Below are positions 34,032 to 42,824 of a stretch of DNA of 64,000 nucleotides, piece after piece (the stretch's first letter is position 1; each line of letters starts with the position of its first letter). The notes under the pieces are model-generated. The model searched no databases. It saw only the letters and a list, made by a program, of their open reading frames with translations, and was not told the DNA's origin. The stretch comes from Nageia nagi (taxonomy: Eukaryota; Pinophyta): NCBI GenBank assembly GCA_050084985.1, contig JBITNC010000001.1, forward strand, positions 125,302,001 to 125,366,000, given 5' to 3'. Position numbers and translations under genes: made by a program.

Positions 34032-34850
34032 ATGCAATATTGAGATAGAGTGAGTAAGAGAGAAGAAGAAGAGAAAGTAAGAGAGTTCTCTTCCAAATAG
34101 ATACAATGGAGATGAAAACGTTTTACATAGTTGTGAAGTAAAAAATATCTAGTTTGATACTCACTACTTTGCCAAATACAATCATTGACACAATCAATTT
34201 CAATGTACATAAAGTAGTCATCCAACTGGAAGTCATGAAGAGTCTCCAAGAGCCTACATACTTGAGGTAAGTAACCTAAATCTCAAAGGAACCTGCAAGT
34301 CATAAGCAGCTCAAATAACAAGATCAATTAGATGCAACATATTCATCTCATCAAGGATAGATGAATCACACAAATGCCATCATGAAATGATCAATGGTGC
34401 ACTATAATTCATCACGAAGATACCATGCTAAAAACTTATAATCACCTATTGTATATAAAATATGTGTTGATTATCATTACAAAATAGAGCATGCACATAT
34501 AAATTCCTCACATATGGATAACTAAATAGTGCTAAAAGACACATAAGAGTTCTTCACACATGGATAACTGAATAGTGCTAGATTGACCAAAATAGAGTAT
34601 GCACATACGAGTTCCTCACATATGGATAATTAAATAGTGCCAAAAGACACATAAGATTTCCTCACACATGAATAATTGAATAGTGTTAGATTGGCAAATT
34701 TGTATAATAAGTTCCTCATGTAGAATGAACTTACCATGAAGGTGTACAATAAAATCAACACTATGCAGCACAAAGTCCTCTTAAAGGTGAAGTTTTAATA
34801 AAAACATGAATTCAACATAATAATTCAAACTTACTTCCCTTTAGGGCAAC
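34032..34850 (-). repeat. 3' noncoding region of element M with four tandem units
   Basis: Homologous to 2921-3690 of A. At about 34490-34700 it has four units with the core TTCCTCACATATGGATAA and an AATAGTGC end, arranged as two copies of a two-unit block. A has three units here. Confidence 0.7.
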
Positions 34851-36326
34851 TTCAATAACCTAATAGCATCCTTAAGATTACAAAACTGAGCTTCTGCAAG
34901 GGTTTGGTGAACAAATTAGCAAAGTTCAAGGTGGATGGACAATACTCAGGTGTATGATGCCATCAAGAACCTTCTCCCTAATAAAATAGGCATGGATTTC
35001 CACATGTTTTATTTTCTAATGGAACATAGGATTCTTAGCCAAAAGAAATAGCTAACTGATTATTTGAAGAGATTAAAGATGAGCCACCTTGCTCGTACCC
35101 AATTTCTTTCAGAAGATACCTTAGCCAAATGGCTTCCTAGGCTACAATAGATATGGATGATATTTGGCTTCTGTGGTGGAAAGAAAACTAGTAGGCTACT
35201 TCTTATAAGCCTAAGAGATAGCATATAAACCAATGCTAAACACATACATAGAGGTTGATTTCCTATCATCTCTATCTCCCTCATAGTTAGAATCTAAGAA
35301 TCTAGAGAGAACAAATAAGGGTAACTTAGAATACTTGAGAGAAGATCCTTAGTCCCTATAACATACCCCAAGATTTACTTAACAACATTGAAGTGCTCAA
35401 CATATTGGTTTCTACATGAATTGTACCATCAGATTCACTACAAAGGCAACATTTGGCTGGATATAGTCAAGTATAAAAGACTACCAATTAATTACTTGTA
35501 AGCTATAACATTAGCTAACTAAGAGTTGGAGCTCAAAGAAATAGTAATTCAAGAGATATTGAGATCGTAGCATATCTGCACTCCTCCATTCTAAACTTCT
35601 ACAATATGTTGAATTATACTTAGATTGACTGAGGTAAGTACAATCCTTGTATTGATACACTTGCATTCCAAGATAGTAGTGCAAGAGACCAAGATTAGTC
35701 ATTTCAAATGTTGCTTTAAGTTTGGATATGCACTCTTGAATGATTTAATCATTATTCTTAGTAATCAAAAGATCATACACATAAAGGAGAATTAAGACCA
35801 CATCTTTTCCTTGATTGAGCACATATAGATCAGAGTAAAAAAAAACACTATGTGAATCTAATGTCTACAAAATATGATGTAATCTTTCTATATCAAGCTC
35901 TATATGCTTACTTAATTCCATACAATGACTTCTTTATCTTGCACACAAAGGACTCTTTACCTTCCATAATAAAACCCTTTTAGTTGATTCATGAATATTT
36001 CCACATCTTAGTCACCATTAAAAAATGCACTCTTGACATTAAGTTGCAAAACTTTCCATCCTTGAGCTACAGAAAGAGCAAGGATAACTCGTACAGTAGG
36101 CATATTTGCCATGGAAGCAAAGGTTTTTTTCATAATCTATACCATGTTTTTGAGAAAAACCTTTAGCTACTAACCTTGCCTTGTATTTCTCAATATCTTC
36201 AACTGAATTAAACTTGACCTTGTAGATCCACTTATTGCCAATCACATTCTTCTCATTGGGATAAGGAACCAGGTCCCAAGTTTTATTTTTCATAAGTGCC
36301 TCATACTCCACTTTCATGGCTTCCAT
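34851..36326 (-). pseudogene. Copia reverse transcriptase and RNase H remnant (element M)
   Basis: The frame 36039-36326 starts MEAMKVEYEALMKNKTWDLV and has GNKWIYKVKFNSVEDIEKYK and ARLVAKGFSQKHGIDYEK, the N-terminal RT signature. The active site near 35770-35790 reads LLYVYDLLIT: the first Asp of YVDD is Tyr, as in copy G. RNase H to about 34860 is recognisable but full of stops. Frame 35511-35702 (LGLLHYYLGMQVYQYKDCTY) is one intact piece. Confidence 0.85.
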
Positions 36327-36540
36327 CTAGTACTCATGCTTAGAAGCTTCTTTGAAGGTTGAGGGCTCATGTTTGTTTTCAATCTTAGCAATTAAGGATT
36401 TGTTCAAGATCATGCTCCTTGTTACCTTTTGAATTGGAGAGTTTTGTTCCTAAGGTGAATTGTTTACATCAATATCTAACTAGCTAGATGCAATTAAAGG
36501 GTCCTCTAGATTATCAACATCCTTATTAGAAGTAGATTCA

Positions 36541-36822
36541 TTAGGAATTTTCATTAAACTTTACATCCCTTGAAATGAACACTACTTTATAGGTTCGAGA
36601 GTAGACCTTGTAGCCTCTATGTTGACTATCATAACCCATAAAGATGCATTTTTTATCTCTTTTGTCCAACTTCTTCCTTTTTCCAGAAATAATGTAGGAG
36701 AATGCTTCACAACCAAACACCCTAAGTTTAGAAATTTTAAGTTTTCTTCTTGACCATGCCTTAAAGGAAGTTTTACTTTGAATGGCTTTTGTGAGACACC
36801 TATTCAAGGTGTAAATAGCAAT
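36541..36822 (-). pseudogene. Copia integrase C-terminal module (element M)
   Basis: The frame 36541-36852 reads AIYTLNRCLTKAIQSKTSFK, then KLRVFGCEAFSYIISGKRKK, CIFMGYDSQHRGYKVYS and FISRDVKFNE. It is the best-preserved piece of M. Its apparent N-terminal residues from 36823 onward come from the PBS and LTR, because the upstream element is deleted right up to the PBS. Confidence 0.85.
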
Positions 36823-36835
36823 GCTTTGATACCAA
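36823..36835 (-). promoter_or_regulatory. Primer-binding site of element M
   Basis: The minus strand reads TTGGTATCAAAGC two bases after the 5' LTR. Integrase coding sequence follows directly, with GCA shared by both sides as possible microhomology. Confidence 0.85.
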
Positions 36836-36837
36836 TT

Positions 36838-37338
36838 TGTAGAAATTAACACTAATAAGATAATTTCTAAAAAACCAAGATCACATGAAAGCCCTCAATT
36901 CACATCTAACTATCACACAAATAAATCTTACAAAGATAACATAAGATGTAAGTTGTTCCTTCAACTAGGAGTACATCCACTAACTAGAACTTTACTTCAG
37001 TCATAAATACAACTCTCTTACAATCCTCCTAATCTTTTTTTCTAACCACTATCCTATAGCATAACTTTACTCCATAATTGGTATGTAATCACAAAGAGGG
37101 AGCCTTCTATTTATAGGCCAAAATCCCTCTTTGGATCACCCTTTTATCCAATGTACAAAAGCATGACATGCACATCCATTTACCCAAGGGGCATGCTCAT
37201 GACATGGAGTGTAAGACAAGTTTCATTTTCATATTCACTTAAATACTTAAGGTATCAATTGCTACCCTTAAGTATTAGTAAACATTACATATAAGATTTA
37301 ATAAAAACCTTTACAATAATGCATTATACATTCCAACA
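36838..37338 (-). repeat. 5' LTR of element M
   Basis: 501 bp, collinear with 33523-34021. The minus strand runs TGTTGGAATG to TTTCTACA. A TATA box lies at 37109-37116. The palindrome loop is AATT here. Confidence 0.9.
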
Positions 37339-37393
37339 CTCCCATAGAAGATTTAATACAAACCTTTACAATAATGCATTATAAATTCCAACA
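37339..37393 (-). repeat. Extra partial LTR end outside the 5' LTR of M
   Basis: The minus strand reads about 50 bases of LTR start (TGTTGGAATTTATAATGCAT onward), then GGGAG as at the end of a polypurine tract, then the full 5' LTR. The left edge marks the outer end of M. Confidence 0.75.
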
Positions 37394-38350
37394 TAAACCC
37401 CTAAACCTAATTAAAGCATAAACCCTAATTAAAATTCTAAAACCGTAAATCCTTTAAACCTAAACCTAAAATCCTAATTAAATCATTAACATTAAACCAT
37501 AAACCTTAAATTAATCATCAACATCCACCTAGTACAATGAATGCATTAGTTATTACATGTGAGAGAATGATTAACCTTTCCTTTTCATCTTCAATAGAAT
37601 AAAAATATGAAAAAAAAATATAAACTTGTAATAAAAGCAACTACACCACTATTCTAGGTAAAGCATATTTTTTCGAATTGGGCTACAATAAATTACTCCA
37701 TGCCATGATCAAGTTGACTAGTAGAATACCCACAAGGCCATTACACTATTTTCTCTTTAGGATAATGCCCATAATACTTTAATATTTACTTTGATGATCA
37801 AACCATAATCCATTCATTAAATCTCTTCCCTTTACATGGAACTGAATATGTGATAACAAAAAATACACCCAAATTAAGTAATTCCCAATGATGGTATAAA
37901 TAATATTTAATGTGGAAAGGCTCCATGGAAGTGACATAAATGTAGTGAGCCCTATATATGGTCAAACATCTCCTTAATGTATTCCAAGTATTGTCTTAGT
38001 ATCAAGTTATGATTTTGAAGTTAAATGAGTTACTTTACTTTAATATGATTTTACGTACCATGCATTATGACATACCTACTACTTTTTGGTGATTATAAAA
38101 TGTTTATATATATTTTTATAAATTCTTAAATTTATTTGATTAATACATTTAATGTATTTGAAATTAATACATTTAAATTGAAACCTTAAACCCTTAAAAT
38201 TAATACATTTAAATTTAAACCCTAAACTCCTAAAACCTAAAATCATAAACCCTAAATCCCTAAATCATAAACCCCTAAACCTTAAACCCTTAAAATTAAT
38301 ACATTTAAATTTATACCCTAAGTCCCTAAAATACTAAACCCTTAAAACAC
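37394..38350 (+). repeat. Degenerate CCCTAAA-type tracts
   Basis: Two clusters, at 37394-37520 and about 38170-38350, contain many variants of AAACCCTAAA and CCTAAACC, the plant telomere repeat on this strand. The second also holds a repeated TTAAACCCTTAAAATTAATA block. The array is irregular, interrupted by AATTAAT-rich DNA, and not a functional telomere. Confidence 0.55.
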
Positions 38351-38431
38351 TATTAATATATCCAATCAAATCACACATTAAAGAAAATGAAATAAATTAT
38401 AAGAGAAGCATCATGAGAAGGACGTACAAAT

Positions 38432-38507
38432 AAAGAATTTTTCTTTTACTATTTGTAGGAATAGTCATAAAATAAATCCCACATGCATGAGACATAAGGT
38501 AAGGAAC
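38432..38507 (+). repeat. Left arm of a near-perfect 76-bp inverted repeat
   Basis: Its reverse complement matches 39480-39555 at 75 of 76 positions by hand alignment, the only difference being at 38443. It contains CCCACATGCATGAGACATAA. Similarity continues weakly for about 30 bp outward. Preservation is far better than in the neighbouring elements. Confidence 0.85.
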
Positions 38508-39214
38508 ATTTATAAATATATTTTTACATTTAGTTATTGTGTAGTTTTATTAAGGAGCTATTCTCAAGTTGTATGAGGAACATAAGCAGTGGACCACAAT
38601 AAGTAGAATCCGTACAAAGTGATAAGCACAATAAGGGAACCCACAATAAATTTTTATCAATATATGCAATCAATTTTTACTTTGTATTGCTTATAAAAAA
38701 GAATTATTGATTTACCTTTCCTTGTGGAAGAATTAATAAATATGTGCAATAAATTTTGTGTAATAAATTTTACTTAATATTTCTCACAACAAAAAAATAA
38801 TAAGTATTACTTTGCCTTTCCATAAATATCTCCCCTTTAGATTTAAATTTTAGTCCCTTTATGAGATTCCAAGGGGTAGTAGTTCAAGAAGGGTAAAAAT
38901 GATCATTCTAGAAGAGATTCAGGCTAAAAAATACAATATTTTACCAAATGCACTCCACTCAAAAAATTAATACAACCTTTAGTGGCATGGATGATGATGG
39001 ACATTCATTCTAGTATATATTGTTTATTTTATGGAGTGCACATTCATTACACTTGAACATTCATCCTAATTTATTCATCACTCTTTTTTTTTTAAATAAT
39101 AACACCCAAATATCTAAAAATCATTATTTTTAATAATATTAACACCCAAAAAACTTTATTTCTCTCCCCTTATTGTTATTGAAAAAAAAAAGTCTAACAA
39201 AAAATGATGTTACG
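38508..39214. other. Spacer of the inverted repeat, AT-rich part
   Basis: No gene or repeat recognised. It has a T-run near 39086 and several AT-rich stretches. Confidence 0.35.
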
Positions 39215-39475
39215 TAGTTACGTACATCGACCCAGAACACAAGGCCTCCACCAAAGTTGATGAAGAGGGAGAAGGAAACCCTATCTAGAATGAGAAGCTC
39301 ATTCTTCATCCACATGAACACTACTTGGTGCAAGTTCTTTCTGCAATCACCATCGATATTTATTCCCAAGGCCATCTATGAGATAAGCCAATGGGCACTA
39401 CCAGAGTTCTGATATCAGAAGTTCTCAAAGGTGGCTGTGCAGAGCAGATGATATGGTTGGAAGGATTAGAAAAAA
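39215..39475. other. GC-richer island of unknown origin
   Basis: About 260 bp of mixed composition beside the right arm of the inverted repeat. Frames are open on the minus strand (39139-39375 and 39360-39659), for example MALGINIDGDCRKNLHQVVF. I do not recognise a protein family, and the frames overlap. It may be a captured low-copy sequence. Confidence 0.35.
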
Positions 39476-39479
39476 AAAA

Positions 39480-39555
39480 GTTCCTTACCTTATGTCTCAT
39501 GCATGTGGGATTTATTTTATGACTATTCCTACAAATAGTAAAATAAAAATTCTTT
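39480..39555 (-). repeat. Right arm of the near-perfect 76-bp inverted repeat
   Basis: Partner of 38432-38507. It is immediately preceded by a run of nine or more A residues. Confidence 0.85.
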
Positions 39556-40948
39556 TTCATGAGGACCTCATCTTTTTGAAGTACAAGATAGATACCTTTT
39601 TTTTTAAGCATGTATTTTTTTTTAAAGAGAAAGAAATTTATTTTGTTGTTTCCAAACATCTATGGTTATAAATAAAAAATATTTTGACTACAAAGGCATA
39701 AGTTATTGTATTTTTAAAGGATGTTACTAATTTGTTTTAGCAATTATATGGGTATTAAGTATAGTTTTTACTTTAATCTTTTAAAATAAATTATGTTAAC
39801 TTATACATCTCAATATCACACTTTGGCAATGTGATATTTGGTTTAATTGGTTTTATACTTGGTAAAGGTATGATTATGTTTTTCAAGAGTAAAACTCAAT
39901 ATTTTCCACCTTGGTACTTCTATTTAGGAATATTATATCCTTGTTTAAGTTAATGCCATATTGTTGAGAAGTTCGTTATTTTGCTACTATGACCACATGC
40001 TACCTTCCATGTAATAGTATTGTTGATAATGTATATTTGTAAACATGTTTATTGATGGAATGGCCATTTCATTTTTAATGAATTGATCAATAATGTATAG
40101 TCAAATTAATATTATGTGGTATAAAGTTTAACTAGTGGCATAGGCAAGTTCATATGTTGTGGCTTACGATATACGATTTGTAATTTCTGATTTAATAGTG
40201 TTATTAGTTTATAACTTGGATAATCATAACATAATATATCATGCCATGATAGTCATCTCTTTTAGGATAATATTGAGACTCCATAACCATGTCTATGTGG
40301 AAAATGTTCATTGAATGATGAGACATTTTTTTTACCATCACTATATTTGTCATTAATTTATGTAGACTTATGTGGTGACCTTATCTCTCCATTCATGGTT
40401 CTTAGACATGTGTGGTGTGATAAATATTATGGTGAAAGATTTTATTTTTATAATAAACATATGGTGGCTTTACCACTCACCTTAATTCCACACCTACTTG
40501 ACTCATTCAACTAATTATAAATAAAAATTATTATTACAATTATTATAGATCTTTACTTTGTTATAAATGCTTTATACTACTATGAAAAGCATTTGAAGCC
40601 TTAATCTTGTTCATAAAGTTAACCTTATGAGAAAGATATATCTATATATATAAGTTTCAATTAATCTTCATTATTGTTTACATAAATACCTCAAAATTAT
40701 TTATAGTAGTCTTATGGTTTAATTAATCAATGATTAAATCTTCTACATTCTTTACACAAACTTAAATAATGATGCAAATTGGTAATACATATAAAGTTGT
40801 GTAATTATAACTTGATGGATTATTTTTCCATTTTATTAAGTTGTGTTTCTTCTTTATTAAAAAGTTTGATCCATGTTTATGGATATTTGAAAATATAATA
40901 TGGATCTATTTATTCCTCTTAATATTCTATGTTAAAGAGTTATCATAA
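39556..40948. other. Unassigned AT-rich stretch inside element E
   Basis: No recognisable coding sequence. The 67-codon frame at 40311-40514 has no family I can name, and I treat it as chance. Confidence 0.35.
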
Positions 40949-41260
40949 TTGAGTGGTTAAAAAGGTTCAACCTTTTCTGTAATTGCCAAGTCTTAGAGTG
41001 GTTAAAAAAGTTTAACCTACTCCATAATTTTTTGAATATTGGAGTAGTTAAAAATATTTGAAGTTCTTAGTAATTTTTGAATATTGGAGTAGTTAAATAG
41101 GTTCTCCCTTCTTCATAGTTGTTGAATATTGAAGTAGTTAAAAAGATTCAACCTTCTCCAAATGGGTAAATATTGGAGTGGTTAAAAAGTTTCGACCTTC
41201 TCTATAATTGGTAAATATTGGAGTGGTTCAAAAGGTTATATTTTCTCTACATTGAAATAT
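40949..41260 (+). repeat. 45-bp tandem array, seven units
   Basis: Units start at 40949, 40993, 41039, 41084, 41129, 41173 and 41218, giving spacings of 44-46 bp. Each begins TTGGAGTGGTTAAAAAG or a variant, then a TTCAACCTTCTCC-like block, and ends TTGAATA or GTAAATA. Confidence 0.9.
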
Positions 41261-41959
41261 TTTTTTCTTGATGAAAAATTGAATCCATGTATTGGATTAG
41301 TGCTACCTTCTTCCATCATATACATCTTAACTATTAGCATGGTTGAGATGGTATTTTTTTATGACTTGGGTATCTTGACTAGGAGGCATAATCAAATTGG
41401 CATTTTTGTTATATAGGTTATAGTATTGTTATATTTTTATGGATAAAAATATATGCATATTAAGATGGTATTTGGTGCTTGAAAACTATATATCTTGATT
41501 ACTGGATGGTCCCAATAACACTTATTGTTATACATCATGATTAGTGGATTGGTCAAATTGGCAGTTTACTTAATGACCATAATTATTTTCCTTAGTTTGT
41601 TGATGAAAAGCACAATATACATCCTACTTAAGTTGACTTCTCATGTATAAGTGTGAGGTAACCACCTATTTTAATGGCACACTTTTCAATAAGCATGTTC
41701 TATAATCTTATTGTTGGTTTTCTTCTTCTAATGAAGTTACCCTCAAGGAGAAGAATTATTACTATAAATGATGTCAAATTTAATATATCCTTAAAATTAA
41801 TATATCAAAATAATTATTATATAAATAATTTTAACTTTAATATATCCTTAAAATTCACTATATTGGGAGAATTATTACTATATATGAAGACATATGATGT
41901 CAACTTCAATAACTCCTTAGGATAAGTTTTTAATAGGACATGATTTCTTAAGGCTTATA
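41261..41959. other. Unassigned stretch with a local duplication
   Basis: Between about 41745 and 41930 a segment with GAATTATTACTATA and AATATATCCTTAAAATT occurs twice, about 110 bp apart. No gene seen. Confidence 0.35.
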
Positions 41960-42360
41960 GTATATATATAAACCTATATAATTTCTTAGGATGGTAAAGT
42001 TCACCTTAAAAGGGGGAAGTTGAATACTTTATATTCAAAATATATTTTATTGATAATTTTTTCAATGACTATATACTTGTTTGAGCTACTTGTAGCATGC
42101 AGGTTTCTTCTTAATGTAGGCTAGTTACTTTAGGTGAGAAGGCTCATGGAGACTCATCATATCAACTTATTTTGAATGAATTCTTTGTACAATGAAACCA
42201 ATTATGGTTAGTGATTATATTGTAAACCATTTTACCAGTGAGTCTCAAACTAAGATCTTGCTGATTTTTGAAAGATGTAAATATTCTATTTTCCAATTGT
42301 ATCTCTATGGAGGAGAACTCTCTTTTTCTTCTCTTTTTTTCACTCTATCCCAATATTGCA
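41960..42360 (+). other. 3' noncoding end of element E
   Basis: It corresponds to the post-RNase H regions of G (56400-57190) and H (62220-63050): a GTTCACCTTAAAAGGGGGAAGTT-like block, then GCTCATGGAGACTCATCAT and TCTCTATGGAGGAGAACTCT. This shows E belongs to the same copia superfamily branch. The frame 42192-42386 is incidental. Confidence 0.7.
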
Positions 42361-42371
42361 TTAAGGGGGAA
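42361..42371 (+). promoter_or_regulatory. Polypurine tract of element E
   Basis: TTAAGGGGGAA directly precedes the 3' LTR. Confidence 0.85.
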
Positions 42372-42819
42372 TGTTGGAATGTATAATGCATTAATTTATT
42401 CTTCTATGTAACCCACTTAACACTTAAAATACTTCTAGATACCTTTATGTATTAAGTGAATAAAATATTATGTAACCTTAATCTAATCCTTGGGTAAGGG
42501 TGGTTAAAGGGAGAATTTTTCACTATAAATAGAGGGCCTCCCTTTTAGTTTTCTCACTCAAGTTTACACTCAAGTTTGTAGTGTTGTTATGATTTAGGAT
42601 TGTTAGGAGAAGTAGGAAGAGTTGTAAGAGAGACACTTTGTGAATGAGAAATATCTTAGTTAGTGGATGTACTCTCTTGTATGAGAGGAACCACTTTACA
42701 TTGGTGTCAAATATGTGAGATTGGTTATTTTGTTAATGTGTTGAATTATTGAATGTTGAGAGGGCTTTCAAGTGATCTTGGGAGATTAGGATTTTATTAT
42801 TTAAGGTTTAAATCCTTCA
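42372..42819 (+). repeat. 3' LTR of element E
   Basis: 448 bp, TGTTGGAATG to TCCTTCA, collinear with 27117-27566. A TATA box lies at 42524-42531. Confidence 0.9.
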
Positions 42820-42824
42820 ATATG
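42820..42824. repeat. Target-site duplication ATATG, right copy (element E)
   Basis: Identical to 27112-27116 and directly next to the LTR end. Confidence 0.85.

Larger units (their letters stand above)
33523..37393 (-). mobile_element. Element M: internally deleted, non-autonomous copia derivative
   Basis: Two LTRs (33523-34021 and 36838-37338) enclose only the integrase C-terminus, RT and RNase H. On the minus strand the PBS is followed immediately by integrase sequence, so gag, protease and the integrase core are missing. PBS, polypurine tract and both LTRs remain, so the copy could have been mobilised in trans. An extra partial LTR end lies at 37339-37393. Flanks TAAAT (33519-33523) and TAAAC (37394-37398) may be a weak target duplication. 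Confidence 0.85.
27117..42819 (+). mobile_element. Element E: copia-type LTR retrotransposon expanded by nested insertions
   Basis: LTRs at 27117-27566 (450 bp) and 42372-42819 (448 bp) belong to one subfamily and differ from the other LTRs in sharing TTCTTCTATGTAA and CACTTAAC blocks. A PBS follows the left one, a polypurine tract precedes the right one, and a perfect ATATG duplication flanks the whole. Of its own interior I recognise only the leader (27581-28358) and the 3' noncoding end (about 41960-42360). The 13.6 kb between contains K, M, a B3-like frame, telomere-like tracts, an inverted repeat and a tandem array, either inserted or acquired. Confidence 0.85.

Noticed and set aside
37394-38350. 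A functional telomere or chromosome end
   Set aside because: The CCCTAAA motifs are sparse and irregular, and flanked on both sides by retroelements, so they are interstitial and decayed.
39360-39659. 99-aa minus-strand frame
   Set aside because: It spans the inverted-repeat arm, a poly-A run and the GC-richer island, with no recognisable domain; more likely chance.
40311-40514. 67-aa plus-strand frame
   Set aside because: No domain, no neighbours supporting expression, and a length expected by chance in AT-rich DNA.
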